From DATGWF01 sp035299585 (lineage in GTDB: Bacteria > Actinomycetota > Actinomycetes > Actinomycetales > Microbacteriaceae), in assembly GCA_035299585.1 (NCBI GenBank), contig DATGWF010000041.1, forward strand, positions 1 to 12,057: a stretch of DNA of 12,057 nt, in the 5' to 3' direction. Positions 5,330-12,057 of this stretch are shown piece by piece. How positions within the stretch are numbered: position 1 is the stretch's first letter; each line of letters opens with the position of its first letter. The translations under genes were made by a program, and so were the position numbers. The notes below the pieces were generated by a model. That model made no database searches and was not told the origin of the DNA. It saw only the letters and a program-made list of their open reading frames with translations.

Positions 5330-8300
5330 CGCGCCCACTTCAGCGGCAACGCGCTGGCCGACAACTGCAGACACGCCGTCTTGCCGCATAGAGACGCCGT
5401 ACAGGGCGTCGGCAATCTCCATCGTGCGCTTTTGGTGCGTAATGACGATGAGCTGACTCGACTCGCGCAATTGCTCGAAAATGCTGAGCAGCCGGCCAAG
5501 GTTCGCATCGTCGAGCGCCGCCTCCACCTCGTCCATGATGTAGAACGGGCTGGGCCGCGCCTTGAAAATGGCGACGAGGAGGGCCACGGCCGCGAGCGAA
5601 CGCTCACCACCCGACAGCAGCGAGAGTCGATCGATTTTCTTGCCGGCTGGCTTCACTGCGATGTCGATGCCGGTCGTCAGAATGTTGCTCGGGTCGGTGA
5701 GCGAGATACTCCCCGAGCCACCCGGGAACAGAATGGGGAACACCTCAGCGAAGGCAGCCTTCGTATCCTCGAACGCGTCAAGGAAGATGCTCTGCATCTT
5801 CTCGTCGAGCTCCTCGATGATGGTCATGAGGTCGGCTCGTGTCTTGGTGAGGTCGGCGAGCTGCTCGGTGAGGAACGTGTGTCGTTGCTCGAGCGCGGCA
5901 TACTCTTCGAGAGCGAGTGGGTTCACTCGACCGAGCTGCTCGACCTTCGACTCGTACTCGCGCAGACGGCGTTCCTGCTCGGCGCGCACGAACGGCGTTC
6001 CGTCTTCGAGCGCAACCTCTGGCCCGTACTCGGCAACCAGGACGTCTTCGACGAGGCCGAGCTCGTTTCCGGCCCGCTCGAGCAGGCTCGACAGGTGCAG
6101 TTTCTTCTCATACATCTGCATTTCGAGCCCGTGCACGCTCTCGGTCAGTTCCCGCAGGCGGTCGCGCAGAGCCGACTCTTCGCGTCGCAGCGTAACGAGC
6201 TCTTCGGTGTGGGCGGACCGTTCCGCCTCAGCCCGGGCCAGATCGACGCGGGCCGTCGCAAGCGACTGGTCGATCGACGCAAGCAGTTCCGGCAACTGCG
6301 CAACGACGCGCTCCGCAATCTCACGTTGACGGTTGCGCTGGACCGCACGCCGAGCGGCCTCCTCAGCGGCTCTGGCCTCAGCCGCCTGACGCTCATGCAG
6401 GGCAGTCACCCGCGCGTCTTCGGCCCGGACTCGCTCGCGAGCAGTCTCGAGTTCGAGGCGTGCTGCCACCTCGGCCTCTCGAGCCGTTTCCCATTCGGCA
6501 GCGACTTGATCACGGGTTGAGACATCGAGAATAGGTCGCGGGCGAGCCTGCGCCGAGTCACGCTCCGCAGCGGTGCGTTCGGCTTCCGTCTCCGCTTCAG
6601 CCAGGCGTTGGCGGGACGATTCGCCCGAGGCGCGCAGGCGCTCAACCTCGGCGGCGGTGGCCTCGACGGTGGCCCGGGCTCGGTTGAGCGTTTCGGTGTG
6701 CGCGGCAAGCTCAGTGTCGACGGCTCGGAGCGCCGCGAGCGCTGCCGTTGAGCGCTCTTTGGCCTCGGCGACGCGATTGCGAGCAGACTCGAGGCCCGCC
6801 CGCGTGGTTTCCGCATCGCGTTCAACCTGTTCGAGCTCGGATTGGGCGGCATCGCGTTCAGCTCGCAATTCGATCCGGCCCCGACCGCGACCGGAGCCTC
6901 CCTGGAGTCGGGAGGCGCTTACGACGTCGCCGTCGCGTGTGACGAGGGTGATCGGCCCGGCGTCCCGCAGGGCGCTGAGTGCACCGCGTGCCGCCGCGAG
7001 GGAGTCGACGACCGCAACGGTTCGCAGAAGCGCGAGCACACCGGTCGGCGCCTCGATGACGTCGGAGAGCGGCGTCAGTCCGGCGATCGAGGGCCACGTG
7101 AACGGGGGCTGCTCGTAGTCGGCTACGACGACGTCGACACGGCCGAGTTCACTTCCGTGTGCTCCGTCGAGGACATCAAGACCGCGATCGGCAGAGTCCA
7201 CGAGAACCGCGTCGGCGAGGGAACCGAGGGCCGCCGTCACCGCTGCTTCAAAACCTTTCGAGACACGCACGGCGTCGGACACACGGAATTTGGCGCCACC
7301 GATTCCGTGTTCGAGGATGCTTGACGTGCCGTCGTTCGATTCGAGGGCACGGCTGAGCGCTCGCGTTTGAGCCTGCAGAGAGTCGCGAAGTCGCTCGAGT
7401 TCGTGGAGGGCGTCACGCAAGCGGTCGCGTTCCGTTTCGGCGTCGAGCAACGCTTCGCCAGCGGCTTCGTAGGCGGCGTTGAGCTCGGTGCTCTGGGTGT
7501 GCTCGCTTCCGGCCGCTTCAACCTCTGACAGATGGAGCTCAGCCTGAGTGAACCGGGACATCGCCTCGGCGAGCGCCGCTTCGTGCCGTTCGACCTCGCC
7601 CTGGAGAGCAGCCAGCTTCGTCGCGGCGGCATCGGCGCGGCCAACCAGAGCGGACAGCTCGAGGTCGTGTTGGGAAACGAGTGCGCTTTGCGCGGCGACT
7701 TCCGCATCGACCGCGTCGAGTTCGTTTCGCTTGGAGCGGACCACGCCCTGGGCGGCAAGGAGTGCGTCCTCGGCAGCGTTCACCCGTGCGGCCGCCTCTG
7801 CGGCTTCAGCCCTGGCGTCCTCGATCATCGATCGGGTGACGGTCGCCGTGGCTTCCTCGATGTCGAGCTCAGTACCGAGCAGCGCGATGCGCTGATTCGC
7901 GAGCGTGTAGAGGCCGCGGACGCGTTCCTGGACCGATTCGAGCGCATGCACAATCTGCCTGGCTTCGTCGACCGCTTCTCCCCCGGGCTGGGATTCGAGC
8001 CGGGCGAGTCGAAGGGTCTTCTGCTCGAGTTGCTCAGTGAGAACGATGCGTTCGGTGCCGCGTTCGTGTTCGGTGTGTGCCGCTTCGGCCAGTGCAGCCC
8101 GAAGCGTGACGACGTCGTCGGCGAGCAATCGCGCCCGCGCGTCTCGCACATGTGCCGCGATGGTCTGTGCTTCGCGCGCGACCTCGGCTTGACGACCAAG
8201 TGGCTTGAGCTGCCGACGGATTTCTCCCGCGAGGTCGCTCAAACGGGTGAGGTTGGTCTCCATCGCTTCGAGCTTGCGGAGGGTTTTGTCTTTCCGGCGA

Positions 8301-8812
8301 CGGTGCTTGAGTATGCCGGCCGCTTCTTCGATGAACCCGCGTCGATCTTCGGGGCTGGCCTGCAAAACCGAGTCAAGCCGCCCCTGTCCAACGATGACGT
8401 GCATTTCACGGCCGAGACCGGAATCACTCAAGAGCTCTTGCACGTCGAGGAGTCGACATGATTCACCGTTGATGGCGTACTCACTCGTTCCGTTGCGGAA
8501 CAGCGTGCGGGAAATGGTGACTTCGGTGTACTCGATTGGGAGTGCGCCGTCCGAATTGTCGATGGTCAGGGACACTTCGGCGCGGCCGAGCGGGCCTCGG
8601 CTCGAGGTTCCGGCAAAGATAACGTCTTCCATCTTGCCGCCGCGCAGGCTCTTGGCGCCCTGCTCTCCCATGACCCAGGCGAGGGCGTCGACGACGTTGG
8701 ACTTCCCCGAGCCGTTGGGACCCACGACAGCAGTGACCCCGGGTTCGAACGCGAACGTGGTGGGTTGCGCGAAGGACTTGAACCCCTTCAGGGTCAGGCT
8801 CTTCAGATACAC
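5327..8812 (-). CDS. smc: Chromosome segregation protein SMC
   Basis: ATPase of the bacterial condensin complex, which acts with ScpA and ScpB to compact and separate chromosomes. The length of 1161 residues is close to the usual 1150-1200. The N-terminal head starts MYLKSLTLKGFKSFAQPTTF and has Walker A GPNGSGKS (31-38). Long Glu/Ala/Arg-rich coiled coils lie on both sides of a hinge at about 505-640, recognisable by AVRVSKGFEAAVTAALGSLADAV and a closing RLQGGSG. The C-terminal head has the signature LSGGERSLAAVALL from residue 1066 and Walker B FYIMDEVEAALDDAN from 1090, followed by the ITHQKRTME switch region. The GTG start is supported by GGGGAG (8818-8823) five bases upstream. It follows mutM after 63 bases, and its stop forms part of the candidate ftsY promoter. 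scpA and scpB are not in the window. Confidence 0.98.
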   Translation of the reverse strand: MYLKSLTLKGFKSFAQPTTFAFEPGVTAVVGPNGSGKSNVVDALAWVMGEQGAKSLRGGKMEDVIFAGTSSRGPLGRAEVSLTIDNSDGALPIEYTEVTISRTLFRNGTSEYAINGESCRLLDVQELLSDSGLGREMHVIVGQGRLDSVLQASPEDRRGFIEEAAGILKHRRRKDKTLRKLEAMETNLTRLSDLAGEIRRQLKPLGRQAEVAREAQTIAAHVRDARARLLADDVVTLRAALAEAAHTEHERGTERIVLTEQLEQKTLRLARLESQPGGEAVDEARQIVHALESVQERVRGLYTLANQRIALLGTELDIEEATATVTRSMIEDARAEAAEAAARVNAAEDALLAAQGVVRSKRNELDAVDAEVAAQSALVSQHDLELSALVGRADAAATKLAALQGEVERHEAALAEAMSRFTQAELHLSEVEAAGSEHTQSTELNAAYEAAGEALLDAETERDRLRDALHELERLRDSLQAQTRALSRALESNDGTSSILEHGIGGAKFRVSDAVRVSKGFEAAVTAALGSLADAVLVDSADRGLDVLDGAHGSELGRVDVVVADYEQPPFTWPSIAGLTPLSDVIEAPTGVLALLRTVAVVDSLAAARGALSALRDAGPITLVTRDGDVVSASRLQGGSGRGRGRIELRAERDAAQSELEQVERDAETTRAGLESARNRVAEAKERSTAALAALRAVDTELAAHTETLNRARATVEATAAEVERLRASGESSRQRLAEAETEAERTAAERDSAQARPRPILDVSTRDQVAAEWETAREAEVAARLELETARERVRAEDARVTALHERQAAEARAAEEAARRAVQRNRQREIAERVVAQLPELLASIDQSLATARVDLARAEAERSAHTEELVTLRREESALRDRLRELTESVHGLEMQMYEKKLHLSSLLERAGNELGLVEDVLVAEYGPEVALEDGTPFVRAEQERRLREYESKVEQLGRVNPLALEEYAALEQRHTFLTEQLADLTKTRADLMTIIEELDEKMQSIFLDAFEDTKAAFAEVFPILFPGGSGSISLTDPSNILTTGIDIAVKPAGKKIDRLSLLSGGERSLAAVALLVAIFKARPSPFYIMDEVEAALDDANLGRLLSIFEQLRESSQLIVITHQKRTMEIADALYGVSMRQDGVSAVVGQRVAAEVGA

Positions 8813-8817
8813 GCGGT

Positions 8818-8823
8818 CTCCCC
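8818..8823 (-). promoter_or_regulatory. Ribosome binding site of smc
   Basis: GGGGAG on the minus strand, five bases before the GTG at 8812. It confirms the non-ATG start, which is also where the family's conserved N-terminus begins. Confidence 0.75.
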
Positions 8824-8842
8824 GTCGACAATTCGGCTTCCC

Positions 8843-8848
8843 ACGATA
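8843..8848 (-). promoter_or_regulatory. Weak candidate -10 for smc in the mutM-smc gap
   Basis: TATCGT fits TANNNT and lies in the 63-base gap between mutM and smc; a start about seven bases downstream would leave a leader of about 24 bases with the GGGGAG site. No -35 is evident, and a single TANNNT in a gap is weak evidence. Readthrough from mutM is equally possible. Confidence 0.25.
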
Positions 8849-8875
8849 TCGGATGCCCTCGTGTTCCCGCGCGCC

Positions 8876-9787
8876 TCAGCGCTTGCGCTGGCAGCGCGGA
8901 CAGAAGTGGCTGCCCCGGTTCATGAAGCTCTCGCGCCGAATCTCGGTACCGCAACGCGGGCACGGTTTGCCCTGCTGACCGTAGGCGTTGAGCGAGTGCG
9001 AGAAGTAGCCCGAATTCCCATTGACGTTCACATACTGGGCGTCGAAGCTCGTCCCGCCCTCCACCAGCGCCTGCGCGAGCACGTCGCGCACATCGCCGAG
9101 GAGGCCGCGCAGTTTCGCGACGCTGACAGCCTCAGCGATGCGTTCGTAGTGCAGACCAGACCGCCAGAGTGACTCGTCCGCATAAATGTTGCCGACGCCA
9201 CTCATGAGGTTTTGATCGAGGAGTACGCGTTTGATGCCCACGCGCTTTCGCCGAACGGCGCGAATCCACGCGTCGTCATCGAAGGCTGGGTCGAGCGGAT
9301 CGCGAGCAATGTGGGCAACCTGACTCGGAATGCGGCGCCGCCACGCACCGAGCCCGGGCGAACGTCCGAAGAATCCTGCGTCGGCTTCATCCGACACGTC
9401 GACGAGGCGATCGACCGCGACCGAACCGAAAATGCGCTGGTCCACGAAATGCCACCACAGTTCGCCGTGTTCCGGATGGTCGAGCGTAAACCGCACCCTC
9501 AGGAGTCCGTCCTCCGCGAATCCGGGAGTGCGCAACAGCATTTGGCCGCTCATGCCGAGATGGCCGACGATTGCGAACTGGTCTGAAATCGGCACCCAGA
9601 GAAACTTGCCGCGGCGAGCGACGGCGAGCGGCCGCGCGCCCGTCACGAGCGATTCGAACGCGCCAAGATGAGCGTCGTGCCGCTTGAGCGACCGCGGCTC
9701 GAGCACTTCGACGGATGTGATTGTGCCGCCGACGAGCGCGGGCGCGAGACCGCTGCGGACGACCTCGACTTCTGGAAGTTCAGGCAT
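8876..9787 (-). CDS. mutM: Formamidopyrimidine-DNA glycosylase (Fpg/MutM)
   Basis: Base-excision repair enzyme that removes 8-oxoguanine and formamidopyrimidines and cuts the resulting abasic site. The 303-residue protein starts MPELPEVEVVRSGL, giving the catalytic N-terminal proline and the adjacent glutamate after Met removal. It has the conserved lysine in RRGKFLWV (K61), HLGMSGQM (76-83), the helix-two-turn-helix region with DQNLMSGVGNIYADESLWRSGLH (from 191), and a C-terminal zinc finger with C276, C279, C296 and C299. The length is slightly above the usual 270-290, and all key residues are present. The ATG overlaps the end of rnc by eight bases in a different frame, so translation is probably coupled. 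Earlier in-frame starts back to 10192 would read through rnc out of frame and add unrelated sequence. Confidence 0.98.
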   Translation of the reverse strand: MPELPEVEVVRSGLAPALVGGTITSVEVLEPRSLKRHDAHLGAFESLVTGARPLAVARRGKFLWVPISDQFAIVGHLGMSGQMLLRTPGFAEDGLLRVRFTLDHPEHGELWWHFVDQRIFGSVAVDRLVDVSDEADAGFFGRSPGLGAWRRRIPSQVAHIARDPLDPAFDDDAWIRAVRRKRVGIKRVLLDQNLMSGVGNIYADESLWRSGLHYERIAEAVSVAKLRGLLGDVRDVLAQALVEGGTSFDAQYVNVNGNSGYFSHSLNAYGQQGKPCPRCGTEIRRESFMNRGSHFCPRCQRKR

Positions 9788-10475
9788 TGGCGGTGAGCTG
9801 GGTCCAGGCGTCCCGTGCCGCCGCCATTTCCGCGTGCTTCTTGCTCGAACCTTCGCCGGCACCGACGACACCGGCGACCTCAACGCGCGCCGAATAGACA
9901 CGATTGTGATCGGGGCCAGTCGCCTCGACCGAATAGTGTGGCGGTCCAGCCAAACGCGCTGCGGCCAATTCCTGCAGCGAGGTCTTTGGGTCAACACCCG
10001 GACCTGCCAGGTTCGATGCGTTGATGGCGTCGCCGACGAGCCGGAGCACCAGACCTTCGGCAATCTCAAGGCCACACTCGAGGTAGGTTGCACCGATGAG
10101 CGCCTCGACCGTGTCGGCGAGAATCGAGTCTTTGTCGGCACCGCCCGATTGGGTTTCACCGCGGCCGAGCCGAATGAATGGCCCGAGGCCAAGGTCGCGA
10201 GCGATTCCGGCGAGGGACACCGTCGAAACTATGGCAGCGCGACGCTTGGCGAGTTCGCCTTCCTCGAGGTCGGGGAAAGAGCGATACAGCGTCGCGGTGA
10301 CCGCCAGGCCAAGTACCGAGTCACCCAGAAACTCGAGCCGCTCGTTCGTCGGCAAGCCGCCGTGCTCATATGCAAACGAGCGGTGCGTGAGCGCATGCTG
10401 GCAGAGTTCGTCACTCAGTTGAACCTGGAGCAGATGCTGCACAGACTCAGTGTCGCGCTGCGAGGATACGTTCAC
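9780..10475 (-). CDS. rnc: Ribonuclease III
   Basis: Double-stranded RNA endonuclease used in rRNA processing and mRNA turnover. The 231 residues contain the catalytic signature NERLEFLGDSVLG (44-56) with E45, E48 and D52, the second acidic pair D121 and E124 in ADTVEALIGA, and a C-terminal double-stranded RNA binding domain (about 163-231) with a GEGSSKKHAEMAAARDAW end. The GTG at 10475 gives the usual family length; the in-frame ATG at 10598 would lie inside rpmF and add unrelated residues. The upstream GAGCGG is only a moderate ribosome binding site. The gene starts 25 bases after rpmF and overlaps mutM by eight bases, matching the common actinobacterial rpmF-rnc-mutM order. Confidence 0.97.
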   Translation of the reverse strand: MNVSSQRDTESVQHLLQVQLSDELCQHALTHRSFAYEHGGLPTNERLEFLGDSVLGLAVTATLYRSFPDLEEGELAKRRAAIVSTVSLAGIARDLGLGPFIRLGRGETQSGGADKDSILADTVEALIGATYLECGLEIAEGLVLRLVGDAINASNLAGPGVDPKTSLQELAAARLAGPPHYSVEATGPDHNRVYSARVEVAGVVGAGEGSSKKHAEMAAARDAWTQLTANA

Positions 10476-10500
10476 GACCGCTCGTTGCGAAACGTGCGAC

Positions 10501-10704
10501 TTAGGCGTCGGCGACCTTGCGGCCCTTGTATTCGTAGAACAAGGGGGTGCCGTCCGAGCCCTCAACGAGCTTGGCGCGGTGCGGGAGGCTGTAGACAACC
10601 TTGCCGTTTTCGATGGTCTTTACCAGGGTGGGCAATTCTGCCTTCCACTGCGCACGACGCATACGAGTGCTCGCACGCGACATTTTCCGCTTGGGAACAG
10701 CCAT
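10501..10704 (-). CDS. rpmF: 50S ribosomal protein L32, cysteine-free form
   Basis: Large-subunit ribosomal protein of 67 residues. It starts AVPKRKMSRASTRMRRAQWK after Met, the conserved basic L32 N-terminus, and continues with LVKTIENGKVVYSLPHRAKL and a C-terminal YKGRKVADA. It contains no cysteine, whereas zinc-binding L32 proteins have two CxxC-like pairs; cysteine-free L32 is known in several actinobacterial lineages. The ATG at 10704 follows a purine-rich AAGAGAG (10711-10717) at six bases spacing. It lies 25 bases after the DUF177 gene, the usual partner of rpmF in bacteria, and 25 bases before rnc. Longer in-frame starts up to 10941 belong to a shadow frame of DUF177. Confidence 0.97.
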   Translation of the reverse strand: MAVPKRKMSRASTRMRRAQWKAELPTLVKTIENGKVVYSLPHRAKLVEGSDGTPLFYEYKGRKVADA

Positions 10705-10710
10705 GGGTTT

Positions 10711-10717
10711 CTCTCTT
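10711..10717 (-). promoter_or_regulatory. Ribosome binding site of rpmF
   Basis: AAGAGAG, within a longer purine run, lies six bases before the rpmF ATG at 10704 and fixes the start of L32. Confidence 0.65.
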
Positions 10718-10729
10718 TCTGAGCAGTAC

Positions 10730-11272
10730 TTACGCGCCGGGGCCGGCCTCGGCCGAATCGGCCTCGTTCGAAGCGAGTGAACTGAGCGCCTCCCAGCGAG
10801 GATCGCGCACAGCAGCGTCCTCGACACCGGGCTGTTCAGCCAGTTTGAGTCCGGTCTGGGGGTCCAGGCCGGGACAATCTGGCCGGCAAACCGGCTGGAA
10901 CGGCAGTGCAAGCACAACCGCGTCTCGGATAATGGGTTCAAGATTCACGTGATCATCTTGAACGACATATTCGTTTGCTTCGTCCTGATGATACGCGAAA
11001 AGCTCCTGAAACTCGACTTCGACCGGAATGTCCATCGGATCAAGGCACCGGCCACACTCTCCGTGGGCATCCGCGAAGGCCTCTCCGGTGACGAGAATGC
11101 CCTCGTGAACCGACTCCAAACGCAGGTCAAGCTCAACCGGCGCGAGCTCACGAACGGCGACGAGCCCCTCGCCCCACTGCTCGGGCACTGTCGCATCAAT
11201 CACGAACTCGCGCATCTGGCCCGGTTGGCCGATGAGATCACGGATGTTGATGGAAAAGTCGTTCGCACTCAC
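10730..11272 (-). CDS. YceD/DUF177 family protein
   Basis: Soluble protein of 180 residues of the DUF177 (YceD) family, whose genes nearly always precede rpmF and whose members are linked to 23S rRNA accumulation and large-subunit assembly. The sequence starts with FSINIRDLIGQPGQMREF and shows the family's CGRCL (C73, C76) and VCRPDCPGL (C129, C133). Many family members continue GLCxxCG; here the segment reads GLDPQTGLKL, so that extra CxxC pair is missing. The DPRWEAL near residue 157 is typical for actinobacteria. The last 20 residues are Ala/Glu-rich. The GTG at 11272 has no ribosome binding site but has a TAGACT hexamer six bases upstream. It starts 17 bases after coaD, and rpmF follows after 25 bases. 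Confidence 0.93.
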   Translation of the reverse strand: MSANDFSINIRDLIGQPGQMREFVIDATVPEQWGEGLVAVRELAPVELDLRLESVHEGILVTGEAFADAHGECGRCLDPMDIPVEVEFQELFAYHQDEANEYVVQDDHVNLEPIIRDAVVLALPFQPVCRPDCPGLDPQTGLKLAEQPGVEDAAVRDPRWEALSSLASNEADSAEAGPGA

Positions 11273-11278
11273 GGGTTC

Positions 11279-11284
11279 AGTCTA
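11279..11284 (-). promoter_or_regulatory. Candidate -10 element of leaderless DUF177-rpmF transcript
   Basis: TAGACT on the minus strand fits TANNNT and ends six bases before the GTG start of the DUF177 gene. It lies wholly in the 17-base gap after coaD. No Shine-Dalgarno is present at usable distance and no -35 is clear. It could drive DUF177, rpmF and rnc. Confidence 0.55.
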
Positions 11285-11289
11285 GGCGG

Positions 11290-11781
11290 CTACTCCGGGC
11301 GGGACTGGCCAAGGAAATCCGCGACGACCTTCGGGACATATGGTCGAACATCGCCGCCGAGACCGGCGACTTGCCGTACGAGCGAGCTCGACACGTGAGC
11401 GTGTTCCGGGTTCGGGAGCATGAACAGCGTCTCGACCTGGGCCAGGTTTCGGTTGACGAGCGCCATCGGTGTCTCGTAGCTCACGTCCACTTCGCTCCGG
11501 ATGCCCTTGATGAGCATGTTCGCACCGACTTCGAGGCAGTAGTCGACGAGCAGACCCATGCTCCACGACGCGACCCGCACATTGGAGGGGGCGCCGACTT
11601 CACGCAGGGACTGTTCGATGAGTCGTACCCGTTCCGCCGCGGGAATCATCGACGTTTTGCCCGGGTTGTGGACCACAACGACGTGGAGCTCGTCAACAAG
11701 TGGGGCAGCGCGGCGGACAACGTCGAGGTGTCCGAGGGTGATCGGGTCGAAGGAGCCTGGAACGACAGCGATGCGGGCCAT
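11290..11781 (-). CDS. coaD: Phosphopantetheine adenylyltransferase
   Basis: Cytoplasmic enzyme that joins 4'-phosphopantetheine and ATP to dephospho-CoA, the penultimate step of coenzyme A synthesis. The 163 residues match the usual 160-165. The nucleotidyltransferase signature is visible as PGSFDPITLGH (8-18), including the TxGH motif, then KGIR (92-95), YETPMALVNRNLA (102-114) and the C-terminal SSSLVRQVAGLGGDV (131-145). The ATG at 11781 is where the conserved ARIAVVPGSFDP begins; the in-frame ATG at 11934 would lie within recG and add unrelated residues. No ribosome binding site is visible; TACGCT ends six bases before the ATG. The gene follows recG by 22 bases. rsmD, commonly between them in actinobacteria, is absent. 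Confidence 0.98.
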   Translation of the reverse strand: MARIAVVPGSFDPITLGHLDVVRRAAPLVDELHVVVVHNPGKTSMIPAAERVRLIEQSLREVGAPSNVRVASWSMGLLVDYCLEVGANMLIKGIRSEVDVSYETPMALVNRNLAQVETLFMLPNPEHAHVSSSLVRQVAGLGGDVRPYVPKVVADFLGQSRPE

Positions 11782-11787
11782 GACGCC

Positions 11788-11793
11788 AGCGTA
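11788..11793 (-). promoter_or_regulatory. Candidate -10 element of leaderless coaD transcript
   Basis: TACGCT fits TANNNT and ends six bases before the coaD ATG, within the 22-base gap after recG. A TTGCGA 19 bases further upstream, inside the last recG codons, shares four of six bases with the -35 consensus. No Shine-Dalgarno is visible. Confidence 0.4.
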
Positions 11794-11803
11794 GGCGTTC
11801 TCG

Positions 11804-12057
11804 CTACGACTTTCGCAAATATGACCGATCCGTGTCATCGAGTCGACGCGCGAGCGCCGCAGCGAGCCCGCGATGTGCCGCAAGAGTGGAGTCTTCGCGG
11901 AGGATATCGGCGGCGACAGTGCGGGCGCGGGCAATGAGGTCGCCGTCTCGACTGGCCCGCAACAGTCTCAACGAGCTGCGCCCACCGGATTGCGCTTGGC
12001 CGAGAACGTCGCCCTCGCTGCGCAGCTCGAGGTCACGCTCGGCAAGGGTGAAGCCAT
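11804..12057 (-). CDS. recG: ATP-dependent DNA helicase RecG, C-terminal part
   Basis: The last 83 codons and stop are in the window; the start lies beyond the right edge. The frame is too short and start-less to appear as a normal open reading frame, but reading inward from the edge on the minus strand gives GFTLAERDLELRSEGDVLG, followed by QAQSGGRSSLRLLRA. This matches the RecG segment after helicase motif VI, where the family has a DLELRGPGD...GxxQSG block. The common Gly-Pro is Ser-Glu here. The rest, SRDGDLIARARTVAADIL and onward to a TAG at 11804-11806, is a typical RecG end. RecG remodels stalled replication forks and branched DNA. It lies 22 bases upstream of coaD. All helicase motifs are outside the window. 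Confidence 0.92.
   Translation of the reverse strand, partial: GFTLAERDLELRSEGDVLGQAQSGGRSSLRLLRASRDGDLIARARTVAADILREDSTLAAHRGLAAALARRLDDTDRSYLRKS

Noticed and set aside
4448..6520. 690-codon open frame on the plus strand, antisense to ftsY and smc
   Set aside because: It lies wholly opposite two certain genes with complete motifs. Long antisense frames are expected in high-G+C coding DNA because stop codons are AT-rich. The peptide has no recognisable domain, and no ribosome binding site was evident.
9788..10192. N-terminal extension of MutM from 10192
   Set aside because: The enzyme needs its N-terminal proline directly after Met. The extension is rnc read in another frame.
9684..10952. 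422-codon open frame on the plus strand, antisense to rnc, rpmF and DUF177
   Set aside because: It covers parts of four certain minus-strand genes and shows no family resemblance.
11782..11934. N-terminal extension of CoaD from 11934
   Set aside because: The added residues are the recG end read in another frame; CoaD begins at ARIAVVPGSFDP.

Overview
The window is a stretch of housekeeping chromosome from a high-G+C actinobacterium, most probably a Microbacteriaceae (order Micrococcales). The evidence is the gene order (recG, coaD, DUF177, rpmF, rnc, mutM, smc, ftsY, DUF2004, then ffh, rpsP, khpA), a cysteine-free L32 of the type I know from that family, a DUF2004 protein next to ftsY, frequent GTG starts, and a secreted protein family I recall mainly from Micrococcales. 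All assignments come from reading the sequence; no database search was run.

Layout. Everything except one gene lies on the minus strand, so transcription runs from high to low coordinates. From the right edge: the C-terminal end of recG (cut by the window), coaD, a YceD/DUF177 protein, rpmF, rnc, mutM, smc, ftsY and a DUF2004 protein (12057 to 3948). A plus-strand gene for a secreted PKD-like protein (3097-3951) interrupts the series and meets the DUF2004 gene tail to tail, sharing a CTAG. Divergent from it, a GNAT acetyltransferase starts a second minus-strand run with ffh, rpsP and the start of khpA, cut by the left edge. Spacing is tight throughout: there are 4- and 8-base overlaps, and the longest gap is 148 bases (688-835). 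No gap exceeds 300 bases, and I saw no tRNA, rRNA, CRISPR array, insertion sequence or phage gene.

How the genes work together. Ffh and FtsY are the two GTPases of the signal recognition particle pathway. S16, L32, KhpA, RNase III and the DUF177 protein belong to ribosome and RNA metabolism. Smc, MutM and RecG serve chromosome organisation and repair. CoaD makes coenzyme A precursor. The secreted protein is the only accessory-looking gene.

The most interesting pattern is regulatory. Four minus-strand genes (GNAT, ftsY, DUF177, coaD) have a TANNNT -10-like hexamer ending exactly six bases before the start codon and no good ribosome binding site, which is the signature of leaderless transcripts. 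In ftsY the hexamer begins with the smc stop codon. Other points are an S16 with a long Ala/Glu-repeat tail, an apparent absence of rsmD between recG and coaD, and loss of cysteine motifs in both L32 and DUF177. I found no convincing new multi-gene system.
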